Of a stretch of 19,852 nucleotides of DNA, positions 7,918 to 15,670 are shown in pieces. The notes under the pieces were generated by a model. That model saw only the letters and a list, made by a program, of their open reading frames with translations. It ran no database searches and was not told the origin of the DNA. The position numbers and the translations under genes are program-made. The DNA is from Mycobacterium sp. (GTDB lineage: Bacteria; Actinomycetota; Actinomycetes; Mycobacteriales; Mycobacteriaceae): positions 1-19,852 of the forward strand of contig JAFAQO010000265.1 in assembly GCA_019246375.1 (NCBI GenBank), in the 5' to 3' direction. Position 1 is the stretch's first letter. Each line of letters opens with the position of its first letter.

Positions 7918-8853
7918 TTAGGTGAGCTCGGCGCTGAAATAGACAACGTCGCCGAACGGTGCATCATCGGCGTCGATGGGCGGCAGCCCGTGCCGGGCCA
8001 ATAAGTCGGTGGTGCTGCTAGCGGCGATCTGCCAGCCGTGACCGGCAAGGTAGGTCGCCGCGGGGGTCCGCTCGTCGAAATACACCAGCGCCGCCATGTC
8101 GAAATCGAATCCATGTTTGCGCCAGCGATCGGATTGGCGCTCCATGCGCCGCCGGAGTTCGGCTTCGTTGACATCGTTGATGTCGAGCAAGCCCTCGGTG
8201 GCAAACCGGCTGCCGGGCGCGCTCAGCGTGGTAATCCGGTCGAGCAGCCGGTCCTGGGCATCGGCCGGCAGGTAGCCCAGTAGTCCCTCGGCGATCCACG
8301 CGCTTCGCTGCGCGGGGTCGAAGCCGGCCGCCTGGAGTGCTGCCGGCCAGTCGTCGCGCAAGTCGATCGCCACCGCGCGCCGATTGGCTGTCGGCTCGGC
8401 GCCCAGGCTGGCCAGCGTGGTGGTCTTGAAGTCGACCACCTGCGGCTGGTCGATTTCGTACACCGTGGTGCCGGCTGGCCAGCGCAGCCGGAAGGCCCGG
8501 GAATCCAGCCCGGCGGCCAGGATCACGGCCTGCCGTGCGCCCGCCTCGGTCGCGCCGAGAAAGAAGTTGTCGAAGTACTCGGTGCGAATGGCCATCGCAT
8601 CGGCGAAGCGCCGCAGGCCTTTGGCCTCGTCGTCGTCGAGATCCCGCGGATCCAATTCACCGCTGGCGATTTTTGTGAAGAAGTCGATGCCCACCGCGTG
8701 CACCAGGGGTTCGGCGAACGGGTCGCTGATCAACGCGTTCGAGGCTCGCGAAGCCACCGCCCGCGCGGCAGCCACCATGGTGGCCGTTACCCCCACGCTC
8801 GAAGCCAGATCCCACGTGTCGCCTTCGAAACGAGCGTTGCCCATACGCGTCAT
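7918..8853 (-). CDS. SAM-dependent methyltransferase, mycobacterial LCM-like family (first of tandem)
   Basis: This is a 311-residue member and the promoter-proximal gene of the three-gene minus-strand operon. Motifs are [15 protein letters not shown] near residue 11, [18 protein letters not shown], the SAM site [24 protein letters not shown] and [16 protein letters not shown]. The C-terminal third diverges most from the other copies (for example a charged [15 protein letters not shown] stretch), where acceptor specificity would be set. GAGG lies 6 bases before ATG 8851-8853; an internal ATG three codons later (MGNARFEGD) is an alternative. It is divergent from secY across a 244-bp gap that must carry both promoters. 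Confidence 0.88.
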   Translation of the reverse strand: MTRMGNARFEGDTWDLASSVGVTATMVAAARAVASRASNALISDPFAEPLVHAVGIDFFTKIASGELDPRDLDDDEAKGLRRFADAMAIRTEYFDNFFLGATEAGARQAVILAAGLDSRAFRLRWPAGTTVYEIDQPQVVDFKTTTLASLGAEPTANRRAVAIDLRDDWPAALQAAGFDPAQRSAWIAEGLLGYLPADAQDRLLDRITTLSAPGSRFATEGLLDINDVNEAELRRRMERQSDRWRKHGFDFDMAALVYFDERTPAATYLAGHGWQIAASSTTDLLARHGLPPIDADDAPFGDVVYFSAELT

Positions 8854-9097
8854 TCATTACCTCGTTGAATCGACTGACCGGTGAATACTCATACTTAGCC
8901 AAAGTAAAGAGCTACCGAAACTTTACGCCTGGATGCGGGCGCGTGCTGCCAGCGCTGTTACTCTCGTAAACTGTCTGACGCGCGCCTGGACACGTTCTGG
9001 GCTGCAAGTGCTCGGCGCGTGCCGCAGATTACCCGACGCTGGCCAGACCAGCCCCGTTGGCACGCCGTGACCAGAGCCCGGCTGCCCAGGAGGAAGA
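8854..9097. promoter_or_regulatory. Divergent promoter region, methyltransferase operon / secY
   Basis: This 244-bp region separates the divergent methyltransferase and secY starts and is more AT-rich than its surroundings in its first third. Candidate -10 boxes of the TANNNT type are TAAACT (8967-8972, plus strand, for secY) and, on the minus strand, TACTTT (8901-8906) and TAAAGT (8920-8925). GTAAAG at 8904-8909 and CTTTAC at 8921-8926 form an inverted repeat around the two minus-strand boxes. secY has a strong Shine-Dalgarno, AGGAGG at 8088+1000 (9088-9093). No small gene or RNA is evident. Confidence 0.45.
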
Positions 9098-10423
9098 GTG
9101 CTTTCGGCTTTCATCTCATCGCTGCGAACAGTCGACCTGAGACGGAAGATCCTGTTCACACTGGGCATCGTCATCCTGTACCGGGTCGGAGCGTCCATCC
9201 CCTCCCCGGGAGTCAACTACCCGAACGTGCAGAAGTGTCTTGCGCAGGTCAGCGGCGGCGCGGCCGCGCAGATCTACTCACTGATCAACCTGTTCTCCGG
9301 CGGCGCGCTGCTGCAGCTGACGGTGTTCGCCGTGGGCGTCATGCCCTACATCACCGCGAGCATCATCGTGCAGTTGCTTACCGTGGTCATCCCGCGGTTC
9401 GAGGAACTGCGTAAGGAGGGCCAGTCCGGCCAGGCCAAGATGACGCAATACACCCGCTACCTGGCGATCGCGCTAGCCATTTTGCAGGCCACCAGCATCG
9501 TGGCGCTGGCGGCCAATGGCGGCCTGTTGCAAGGCTGCAGTTTGGACATCATCGCCGACCAGAGCATTTTCACTTTGGTCGTCATCGTCCTGGTGATGAC
9601 CGCGGGCGCCGCGCTGGTGATGTGGATGGGCGAAGTCATCACCGAGCGCGGTATCGGCAATGGCATGTCGCTGCTGATTTTCGTCGGTATCGCCGCCCGC
9701 ATCCCCGCTGAGGGGAAATCCATCCTGGACAGCCGCGGCGGCGTAATTTTCGCCGCGGTCTGCGCAGCTGCGCTGATCATCATTGTCGGGGTGGTGTTCG
9801 TCGAGCAGGGCCAACGCCGGATCCCGGTGCAATACGCCAAGCGGATGGTGGGCCGCCGCATGTACGGCGGCACCTCCACGTACCTGCCGCTGAAGGTGAA
9901 CCAGGCCGGTGTCATCCCGGTTATCTTCGCGTCGTCGCTGATCTACATCCCGCACCTGATCACTCAGCTGGTCCGCAGCGGCAGCGGCGGTACGGGTAAT
10001 ACGTGGTGGGACAAATTTGTCGGCAACTACTTGTCGAACCCGGCCGATCCGGTGTATATCGCCATCTACTTCAGCCTGATCATCTTTTTCACGTACTTCT
10101 ACGTGTCGATCACCTTCAATCCCGACGAACGCGCCGACGAGATGAAGAAGTTCGGCGGCTTCATCCCCGGCATTCGGCCGGGGAAGCCGACCGCTGACTA
10201 TTTGCGGTTCGTACTGAGCCGGATTACCTTGCCGGGCTCGATCTATCTGGGCGTGATCTCCGTGCTGCCTAATCTCTTCCTCCAGATTGGCAATACCGGG
10301 ACGGTGCAGAACCTGCCGTTCGGCGGTACCGCCGTTTTGATCATGATCGGTGTCGGTTTGGATACGGTCAAACAGATCGAGAGTCAGCTCATGCAGCGCA
10401 ACTATGAAGGGTTCCTGAAGTGA
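9098..10423 (+). CDS. secY: Preprotein translocase subunit SecY
   Basis: This is the 441-residue membrane channel of the Sec translocase, which moves unfolded proteins across or into the plasma membrane with SecE, SecG and SecA. The N-terminus ([24 protein letters not shown]) and internal stretches such as [30 protein letters not shown] and [10 protein letters not shown] are typical actinobacterial SecY. About ten hydrophobic segments can be counted, and the cytosolic loop [23 protein letters not shown] is the conserved ribosome/SecA-contacting loop. It starts with GTG preceded by AGGAGG. The last bases GTGA overlap the adk start, so secY-adk-mapA form an operon, the usual arrangement downstream of ribosomal protein genes, although here methyltransferases lie upstream instead. 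Confidence 0.98.
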   Translation: MLSAFISSLRTVDLRRKILFTLGIVILYRVGASIPSPGVNYPNVQKCLAQVSGGAAAQIYSLINLFSGGALLQLTVFAVGVMPYITASIIVQLLTVVIPRFEELRKEGQSGQAKMTQYTRYLAIALAILQATSIVALAANGGLLQGCSLDIIADQSIFTLVVIVLVMTAGAALVMWMGEVITERGIGNGMSLLIFVGIAARIPAEGKSILDSRGGVIFAAVCAAALIIIVGVVFVEQGQRRIPVQYAKRMVGRRMYGGTSTYLPLKVNQAGVIPVIFASSLIYIPHLITQLVRSGSGGTGNTWWDKFVGNYLSNPADPVYIAIYFSLIIFFTYFYVSITFNPDERADEMKKFGGFIPGIRPGKPTADYLRFVLSRITLPGSIYLGVISVLPNLFLQIGNTGTVQNLPFGGTAVLIMIGVGLDTVKQIESQLMQRNYEGFLK

Positions 10424-10971
10424 GAGTTGTTTTGCTCGGACCGCCCGGGGCGGGGAAGGGCACGCAGGCCAAAAAGCTGGCCGACAAGCTGGGGGTCCCG
10501 CAGATCTCCACTGGCGAGCTGTTCCGGCAAAACATCGACGCCGGCACCAAGCTCGGTATGGAAGCCAAGCGCTACCTCGACGGCGGCGACCTGGTGCCGT
10601 CTGAGCTGACCAACCAACTCGTCGACGAGCGCCTCGACGAATCCGACGCGGCGGCCGGTTTCATCCTGGACGGATATCCGCGCTCCCTTGAGCAGGCCAA
10701 GGCCCTGCACGACATGCTCGAACGCCGCGGAACCGAACTCGCCGCGGCACTGGAGTTTCAGGTGTGCGAGGAGGTGCTGCTCGAGCGCCTCAAAGAGCGC
10801 GGCCGCGACGACGACACCGAGAAGGTCATCCACAACCGGATGAAGATTTACCACGACCAAACGGATGCGGTCTTGGAGTACTACCGCAAAGAACAAAAAT
10901 TGAAGACCGTCGACGCTGTCGGCACGATGGACGAAGTATTCTCCCGCGCCCTGCAAGTCTTGGGGAAGTAA
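10420..10971 (+). CDS. adk: Adenylate kinase
   Basis: This is a 183-residue cytosolic kinase interconverting ATP + AMP and 2 ADP. The P-loop GPPGAGKGT is at 7-15, the AMP-site segment LDGYPRS at 83-89 (Asp84, Arg88), and [20 protein letters not shown] covers the LID edge. The long zinc-type LID insert of many bacterial enzymes is absent, consistent with the short form known from mycobacteria. The GTG start overlaps the secY stop by 4 bp (GTGA), and mapA begins 2 bp after the stop, so translation is coupled through all three genes. Confidence 0.98.
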   Translation: MRVVLLGPPGAGKGTQAKKLADKLGVPQISTGELFRQNIDAGTKLGMEAKRYLDGGDLVPSELTNQLVDERLDESDAAAGFILDGYPRSLEQAKALHDMLERRGTELAAALEFQVCEEVLLERLKERGRDDDTEKVIHNRMKIYHDQTDAVLEYYRKEQKLKTVDAVGTMDEVFSRALQVLGK

Positions 10972-10973
10972 CG

Positions 10974-11774
10974 ATGATCGCTCTGGCAGGGCTGCGCAAC
11001 CGCAAAGTCGTGCCACAGCGCACTGCCGCTGAGCTCGACGCGATGGCCGCAGCCGGTGCTGTGGTGGCCGCCGCGCTGCGGGCGGTCCGACAAGCCGCGG
11101 CCCCCGGCGTGTCGACCCTGAGCCTCGATGAGATCGCCGAATCGGTGATCCGTGACGCCGGTGCCACACCGTCGTTTCTCGGCTACCACGGGTATCCGGC
11201 GTCGATCTGTGCGTCGGTCAACAATCGGGTCGTGCACGGGATCCCGTCCGGCGCCGAAATCCTTGTTCCCGGTGACCTGGTGTCCGTCGACTGCGGCGCA
11301 ATCCTGGACGGCTGGCATGGCGACGCGGCGGTCACATTCGGCGTCGGACCGCTTATCCCGGCCGACGAGGCGCTGTCGCGGGCGACCAGGGAGGCGATGG
11401 AAGCGGGAATCGCGGCCATGGTTGCCGGCAACCGGTTGACCGACGTCTCGCACGCTATCGAAACCGCTACCCACGCGGCCGAGGCACGTTATGACCGCGC
11501 GTTTGGCATAGTCGCCGGCTACGGGGGGCACGGCATCGGCCGGCAAATGCACATGGATCCGTTCCTGCCCAACGAAGGATCCCCGGGACGGGGTCCGTTA
11601 CTGGCCTCAGGATCGGTGCTGGCCATCGAACCGATGCTGACACTGGGGTCCGGCAAAACAGTGGTCCTCGAGGACCAATGGACGGTCACTACCGTCGACG
11701 GGTCCCGTGCGGCACACTGGGAGCACACCGTGGCGGTCACCGCGGATGGGCCCCGCATCCTGACCTTCGGCTAA
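10974..11774 (+). CDS. mapA: Methionine aminopeptidase type I
   Basis: This is a 266-residue metalloprotease that removes the initiator Met from nascent proteins. All metal ligands are present: Asp106 (VSVDCG), Asp117 (HGDAAV), His186 (GGHGIG), Glu219 (AIEPML) and Glu250 (WEHTVAV), plus the substrate-side His89 (RVVHGIP). It lacks the N-terminal SH3-binding linker extension seen in the other mycobacterial MetAP, which fits the MapA/MetAP1a form. The ATG at 10974 is 2 bp after the adk stop; longer in-frame starts lie within adk and are rejected. A SigL promoter follows its stop. Confidence 0.96.
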   Translation: MIALAGLRNRKVVPQRTAAELDAMAAAGAVVAAALRAVRQAAAPGVSTLSLDEIAESVIRDAGATPSFLGYHGYPASICASVNNRVVHGIPSGAEILVPGDLVSVDCGAILDGWHGDAAVTFGVGPLIPADEALSRATREAMEAGIAAMVAGNRLTDVSHAIETATHAAEARYDRAFGIVAGYGGHGIGRQMHMDPFLPNEGSPGRGPLLASGSVLAIEPMLTLGSGKTVVLEDQWTVTTVDGSRAAHWEHTVAVTADGPRILTFG

Positions 11775-11794
11775 CCGGGGCCGGGTGTCGGCGA

Positions 11795-11822
11795 TGAACC
11801 GAAAGGGCGCTTCAGGCGTGTC
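11795..11822 (+). promoter_or_regulatory. SigL-dependent promoter of sigL-rslA (autoregulation)
   Basis: TGAACC at 11795-11800 and CGTGTC at 11817-11822 are separated by exactly 16 bp. This matches the -35/-10 pair I recall as the M. tuberculosis SigL consensus. Transcription would begin about 7 bases on, close to the GGGAGG Shine-Dalgarno at 11829-11834, giving a very short leader. It lies between mapA and sigL and explains positive autoregulation of sigL. Confidence 0.85.
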
Positions 11823-11842
11823 ATCACCGGGAGGTGAATGGA

Positions 11843-12373
11843 GTGCCTGCAGTTGTCAGCATGGCGGCTTCGCAAGAAGCCGCTTTGATGAAGGCGCTCT
11901 ACGACGAGCACGCCGCGGTGTTGTGGCGGTATGCGATGCGGCTTACCGGAGACCGGAATCGCGCTGAAGACGTCGTACAAGAGACGCTGCTGCGCGCCTG
12001 GCAGCACCCGGAGGTTGTCGGCGACACCGAGCGGTCAGCGCGGGCGTGGCTGTTCACCGTCGCCCGCAACTTGGTCATCGACGAGAGCCGAAGCGCACGG
12101 GCGCGCAGCGAAGTCACCTCGCTGGACAAGGCACCGGAGCACACGGGTCCCGACGAGGTCAACGCGGCACTCGACCGGCTGCTGATCGCCGACGCCCTCG
12201 CGCAGCTGTCGGCCGAGCATCGAGCGGTCGTTTGCCGCTCCTACTACAGAGGCTGGACCACCGCTCAGATCGCTGCGGATCTCGGAATTGCCGAGGGTAC
12301 CGTGAAGTCGCGACTGCACTATGCCATGCGAGCCATGCGATTGACCCTGCAGGAAATGGGGGTTACCCGATGA
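11843..12373 (+). CDS. sigL: ECF RNA polymerase sigma factor SigL
   Basis: This is a 176-residue extracytoplasmic-function sigma factor. Region 2 is visible as LYDEHAAVLWRYAMRLTGD...AEDVVQETLLRAWQHPE followed by RAWLFTVARNLVIDESR. Region 4 is the helix-turn-helix LAQLSAEHRAVVCRSYYRGWTTAQIAADLGIAEGTVKSRLHYAMRAMR. The C-terminus LQEMGVTR is like the M. tuberculosis protein. I chose GTG 11843, 8 bp after GGGAGG; GTG 11834 (+3 residues) and ATG 11861 are alternatives. SigL activity is held in check by the downstream RslA. In M. tuberculosis it directs envelope-associated, polyketide synthase and secreted thiol-oxidoreductase genes (from memory). Confidence 0.95.
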   Translation: MPAVVSMAASQEAALMKALYDEHAAVLWRYAMRLTGDRNRAEDVVQETLLRAWQHPEVVGDTERSARAWLFTVARNLVIDESRSARARSEVTSLDKAPEHTGPDEVNAALDRLLIADALAQLSAEHRAVVCRSYYRGWTTAQIAADLGIAEGTVKSRLHYAMRAMRLTLQEMGVTR

Positions 12374-12447
12374 TGGCACTGCCGGCCATCCGCGCCGCGA
12401 TCGGCTCCGAATACCAGATGCGGTACGAGATGAGGGTTAGACGATGA
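12370..12447 (+). CDS. Possible coupling micro-ORF between sigL and rslA
   Basis: A 24-25 codon ORF (MALPAIRAAIGSEYQMRYEMRVRR) exactly bridges the gap between sigL and rslA. Its two tandem ATGs at 12370 and 12373 overlap the sigL stop, and its TGA at 12445-12447 overlaps the rslA ATG at 12444 (ATGA). The peptide has no recognisable domain and is basic at its end. If translated, its role may be to carry terminating ribosomes from sigL to rslA and so keep sigma and anti-sigma in balance. It may equally be fortuitous. Confidence 0.35.
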   Translation: MMALPAIRAAIGSEYQMRYEMRVRR

Positions 12448-13217
12448 TGACGTTATGGGGCCCCAGCCCCCCTGATGGCGAGGAACGCGCCATGGGCCAA
12501 TCTTCTGGCGACCATGAGTACGCGATGTGGGACGCCGCCTATGTGCTGGGCTCACTCTCGCCCACCGACAGGCGGGAGTTCGAAGCGCACATGGGCGCGT
12601 GCCCGTCGTGCCGCAACGCTGTCGCCGAACTCGGCGGCATGCCGGCGCTGTTGTCACAGCTCGACCGCGACGAGTTGGCCGCGATGGACTCAGAAACCGA
12701 CCAAGCTGACCGCAATGGCGGAGAACCGTCGCTGCCCCCGGAGTTGCTGCCGTCGCTGCTGGCCAAGGTGAGTCGGCGACGGCACCGGTCCCGCCTCATG
12801 ACGTGGACGGCTGGGGCGGCCGCGGCCGTGGTGCTGGCGATCAGTGTGTTCGTCGGTATTCATGGCCATCTGTCGACGTCAGCGCCGGTGCCGCCGCAGG
12901 CCAGCGTGTTGACGCAGTCGATGAACCAAGTCGGCACCACCGCGCTGGCGTCCTCGTTCTCGCTCAGCAGCAAGAGCTGGGGGACCGTCGTCGACATGAA
13001 GTGTGTGTGCCTGGCTCCGATCAATGCCCGCCACGACAGGCTGGCGATGGTGGTGGTCGGTCGCGACGGTAGCCGCACCCGGCTGGCGACTTGGACAGCC
13101 GAACCGGGTCACACTGCGACTCCGGCCGGCAGCATTTCGACGCCGGTCACCCAGATCGCCGCGCTGCAAGTGGTTTTGGCGGACAACGACCGGCTGTTGC
13201 TGGAGCGCTCGCTGTAG
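12444..13217 (+). CDS. rslA: Zinc anti-sigma factor RslA (regulator of SigL)
   Basis: This is a 257-residue single-pass membrane protein. The cytosolic N-terminal domain has the zinc anti-sigma (ZAS) motif His49-x3-Cys53-x2-Cys56 (HMGACPSC) after YAMWDAAYVLGSLSPTDRREFEAH. A basic stretch (RRRHRSR) precedes one membrane helix at about 117-139, followed by an extracytoplasmic domain ending in DNDRLLLERSL. That domain carries a CVC pair, conserved in M. tuberculosis RslA as I recall. In the known system RslA binds SigL, and oxidation with zinc loss releases it. ATG 12444 follows GAGGG; ATG 12492 is an alternative start with GAGGA upstream. It is co-transcribed with sigL. Confidence 0.93.
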   Translation: MMTLWGPSPPDGEERAMGQSSGDHEYAMWDAAYVLGSLSPTDRREFEAHMGACPSCRNAVAELGGMPALLSQLDRDELAAMDSETDQADRNGGEPSLPPELLPSLLAKVSRRRHRSRLMTWTAGAAAAVVLAISVFVGIHGHLSTSAPVPPQASVLTQSMNQVGTTALASSFSLSSKSWGTVVDMKCVCLAPINARHDRLAMVVVGRDGSRTRLATWTAEPGHTATPAGSISTPVTQIAALQVVLADNDRLLLERSL

Positions 13218-13228
13218 AAATCCGCGCA

Positions 13229-13247
13229 GGGTGAACTGACTTCACCC
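13229..13247. promoter_or_regulatory. Inverted repeat over the -35 box of the ThDP operon
   Basis: GGGTGAA (13229-13235) and TTCACCC (13241-13247) form a perfect 7-bp inverted repeat with a 5-bp centre. It lies 12 bp after the rslA stop and covers the -35 element TGAACT at 13232-13237. It may be a repressor operator for the MarR protein encoded at the end of the operon. Alternatively the RNA hairpin may be a T-less terminator for rslA. The sequence alone does not decide. Confidence 0.55.
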
Positions 13248-13259
13248 GCCGGTCGTGTA
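13232..13259 (+). promoter_or_regulatory. SigL-type promoter of the ThDP/KAS III operon
   Basis: TGAACT at 13232-13237 and CGTGTA at 13254-13259 are separated by 16 bp, the same spacing as the sigL promoter upstream, with one base different in each box (TGAACC, CGTGTC). The -10 ends 6 bases before ATG 13266, so transcription is expected at or beside the A of the start codon, giving a leaderless mRNA. There is no Shine-Dalgarno in front of that ATG, which agrees. Confidence 0.7.
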
Positions 13260-13280
13260 ACTGGCATGCCAGTGCTACAC
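13255..13280. promoter_or_regulatory. Palindrome across -10, transcription start and start codon
   Basis: ACTGGCATGCCAGT at 13260-13273 is a perfect 14-bp palindrome containing the ATG of the first gene of the operon. It is flanked by GTGTA (13255-13259) and TACAC (13276-13280), which extend the dyad to 12 pairs with a 2-base offset (GC at 13274-13275). Position and length fit a MarR-type operator that would block RNA polymerase. In a leaderless RNA the same bases could not fold before initiation, so a DNA-level role is favoured. Confidence 0.6.
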
Positions 13281-15020
13281 CGGGTGGTCGATCACATCGT
13301 CGAGCACCTCGCGCGAACCGGAGTCGACTACGTCTTCGGTGTGGACGGCGCCAACATCGAAGATCTCTACGACGCCGCATATTTCCGGTCCGATGTCACC
13401 GCGGTGCTGGCCAAGCACGAGTTTTCCGCGGCCACTATGGCTGACGGGTACAGCCGCAGCGGCGCGGGACTTGGTGTGGTCGCGGCGACGTCGGGCGGCG
13501 GCTCGCTGAACCTGGTGCCCGGCCTGGGGGAGTCGCTGGCCAGCAGGGTGCCGGTGCTGGCGCTGGTCGGCCAGCCGGCGACCACCATGGACGGCCGAGG
13601 CAGCTTTCAAGACACTAGTGGCCGCAACGGATCGCTGAATGCGGAGGCGTTGTTTTCCGCCGTGTCGGTCTACTGCCGACGCGTGTTGAAGCCCGCCGAC
13701 ATTGTTTCCGCATTGCCGGCCGCCGTGGCTGCGGCGCGAACGGGCGGCCCGGCAGTATTGTTGCTGCCTAAGGATATTCAGCAGGCGGACGTCCCGCGGA
13801 TCGGATACGCCAATGGGCGGGAGGTGGAAAGCTCCGGAGCGTCCATCGGTGATCCGCATCCGATCGTGCGCGCGCTGCGGAGGGTGACCGGGCCGGTGAC
13901 GATTATCGCCGGTGAGCAGGTGGCCCGCGATGACGCCCGATCCGAGCTGGAGTGGCTGCGCGCGGTGCTGCGGGCCCGAGTCGCGTGCGTACCCGATGCC
14001 AAAGATGCCGCGGGCATACCGGGTTTCGGGTCATCGTCGACGCTGGGAGTGACCGGGGTGATGGGACATCCGGGGGTGGCCGAAACCGTCGCGGGCAGCG
14101 CCTTATGCTTGGTGGTCGGCACTCGGCTGTCGGTGACTGCCCGCAGCGGCCTGGACGATGCGCTGGCAGCGGTGCCCACAATCTCGATCGGGTCGGCGCC
14201 GCCGTATCTGGCCTGCACCCACGTGCATACCGACGACCTTCGCGCGTCGTTGCGAATGCTCACCGCGGCACTGTCTGGACGTGGGCGGCCAACCGGACTG
14301 CGGGTCCCTGATGCGGTGTCGCGCACCGAGTTGAGCCCGCCTGCTTTCGACGGTTCGGGTGTGCGCTACCGCGACGCCATGGTCACGCTTGATCGGGTGT
14401 TGCCTGACCGGGTGGACATCGTGGTCGACGCCGGCAACACGGGCGCGGCCGCCATTCATCACCTGCCCGTGCGCCGCAATGGGCGGTTCCTGGTCGCACT
14501 CGGCATGGGCGGCATGGGGTACAGCTTCGGCGCCGGTATAGGAATGGCGTTCGGCCGCGCGGTGCGCGAGGGCGCGGACAGCCGGCGCGTCGTCGTGATC
14601 GCCGGGGACGGTGCATTTTTCATGCACGGAACGGAGGTGCACACCGCGGTGCAATACCGCCTTCCGATCACATTCGTGCTGTTCAACAACAACGCACACG
14701 CCATGTGCGTGACCCGTGAGCAGCTGTACTACGACGACCTGTACAGCTACAACCGGTTCACACCTAGTCGGCTGGGTTCCGGCCTGGCCGTGATGTTCCC
14801 AGGACTGGCAGCCGTCGATGTCGCCGATGCAGAGGCATTCGACGCGGCGTTGAAAACGGCGTTGGACGCCGACGGTCCATCGGTAGTGAGCGTGGAATGC
14901 GCTGCCGACGAGATCCCACCGTTCGGACCGTTCCTCACCCAGCCATTCACCAAACCCCTTAAGTCACAGAAGATCCCGATCACGAAGGAGAACCGCACCG
15001 ATGTCGCTGCCAGCGCTTGA
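13266..15020 (+). CDS. Thiamine diphosphate-dependent enzyme, acetolactate synthase/decarboxylase-like
   Basis: This is a 584-residue ThDP enzyme with the three-domain fold of acetolactate synthase and 2-oxo acid decarboxylases. The cofactor-activating Glu52 is in AKHEFSAATMADGY. The ThDP/Mg motif begins at Gly447-Asp448-Gly449 and ends at Asn474-Asn476 (GDG-x24-NNN, then AHAM). The middle domain (VTIIAGEQVARDDAR...) resembles the FAD-type domain of the family. It could decarboxylate a 2-oxo acid and transfer the acyl anion to an acceptor, making an acyloin, 2-hydroxyketone or 2-acetohydroxy acid; the real substrate is unknown. It is not the housekeeping IlvB: no ilvN follows, and it heads a different operon. 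Its 3' end overlaps the SRPBCC gene by 20 bp. It is preceded by the SigL-like promoter. Confidence 0.88.
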   Translation: MPVLHRVVDHIVEHLARTGVDYVFGVDGANIEDLYDAAYFRSDVTAVLAKHEFSAATMADGYSRSGAGLGVVAATSGGGSLNLVPGLGESLASRVPVLALVGQPATTMDGRGSFQDTSGRNGSLNAEALFSAVSVYCRRVLKPADIVSALPAAVAAARTGGPAVLLLPKDIQQADVPRIGYANGREVESSGASIGDPHPIVRALRRVTGPVTIIAGEQVARDDARSELEWLRAVLRARVACVPDAKDAAGIPGFGSSSTLGVTGVMGHPGVAETVAGSALCLVVGTRLSVTARSGLDDALAAVPTISIGSAPPYLACTHVHTDDLRASLRMLTAALSGRGRPTGLRVPDAVSRTELSPPAFDGSGVRYRDAMVTLDRVLPDRVDIVVDAGNTGAAAIHHLPVRRNGRFLVALGMGGMGYSFGAGIGMAFGRAVREGADSRRVVVIAGDGAFFMHGTEVHTAVQYRLPITFVLFNNNAHAMCVTREQLYYDDLYSYNRFTPSRLGSGLAVMFPGLAAVDVADAEAFDAALKTALDADGPSVVSVECAADEIPPFGPFLTQPFTKPLKSQKIPITKENRTDVAASA

Positions 15021-15666
15021 CGATATCGTCACCCATACCGGCACTACCGATCCGATCGACGGTGTAGTACGGATCGAGACCTCGCCGCGCGAAAAAGCCA
15101 CGCCGATCATCATGGAGATGATGCGGTCGGTCTACCCGCATGATGAAGTCTTCGGCGAGTACTGCACGATCAACGACTACATCGACTGTCCGCCTGACGA
15201 GCTGTTCGACTACATGGCGGACACCCGATGCCTCGAGGAGTGGACCTATAGTCTGCGCGGCTTCACACCAACCGATGAACCCGGCCTGTGGCTCGCCTAC
15301 GACCGGCTCGGGTCGGGAACCAAGATCTACACCCGCACTATCGCCAACAACGAATCTCGCACCGTCGACTACCACTGCGCCTGGGATCAGGGCAAGCATC
15401 TCTGGATGATCTACATGATGCGGGTCGTCGACGCCCAAGTGGTCCTCGACAAGCCTGGCTCGGTGATGCTGTGGACCAATTGCCATCATCCGTTCTACGA
15501 CCACAACCCCTACCCGGAGACCGCCCCGCCGAAGCGACCGGTGTGGGTCGGCGACTTCTGGGACATGTTCGGCGCCGGCCACCTGCTGGAAATGAAGAAC
15601 CTCAAGGCGATTGCTGAATACCGCCACCGCAACGGCCTGCCGGTAACGCCGGCCTGGATGAGTTGA
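15001..15666 (+). CDS. SRPBCC (START/Bet v 1-like) superfamily protein, uncharacterised
   Basis: This is a 221-residue protein that I assign to the SRPBCC ligand-binding fold from its pattern: INDYIDCPPDELFDYMADTRCLEEWTYSLRGF (57-88), then alternating strands rich in aromatic residues and a long C-terminal helix (FWDMFGAGHLLEMKNLKAIAEYRH). Such proteins bind hydrophobic ligands or act as cyclases/aromatases and small-molecule lyases. A cluster Cys161-His162-His163...His168 (NCHHPFYDH) is unusual and could bind metal or act in catalysis. The ATG at 15001 has AAGGAG about 10 bp upstream inside the ThDP gene, with which it overlaps by 20 bp; the KAS III gene begins 4 bp after its stop. Its function in the pathway is unknown. 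Confidence 0.7.
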   Translation: MSLPALDDIVTHTGTTDPIDGVVRIETSPREKATPIIMEMMRSVYPHDEVFGEYCTINDYIDCPPDELFDYMADTRCLEEWTYSLRGFTPTDEPGLWLAYDRLGSGTKIYTRTIANNESRTVDYHCAWDQGKHLWMIYMMRVVDAQVVLDKPGSVMLWTNCHHPFYDHNPYPETAPPKRPVWVGDFWDMFGAGHLLEMKNLKAIAEYRHRNGLPVTPAWMS

Positions 15667-15670
15667 GGGC

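Noticed and set aside
8904..8926. GTAAAG-N11-CTTTAC inverted repeat as an operator of the methyltransferase operon
   Set aside because: Six-base arms with a free spacer occur often by chance in 20 kb; it is mentioned only as part of the promoter region.
9457..9955. Two overlapping minus-strand ORFs inside secY
   Set aside because: They are shadows of secY with His/Asp/Arg-rich or Thr/Ser-rich low-complexity products and no start signals.
10402..11169. 255-residue minus-strand ORF across adk and mapA
   Set aside because: It is a GC-rich shadow of two conserved genes, with low-complexity Arg/Pro/His content and no domain.
13266..15020. ThDP enzyme as the housekeeping acetolactate synthase IlvB
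   Set aside because: No regulatory subunit follows, the neighbours are not branched-chain genes, and the promoter is SigL-like.
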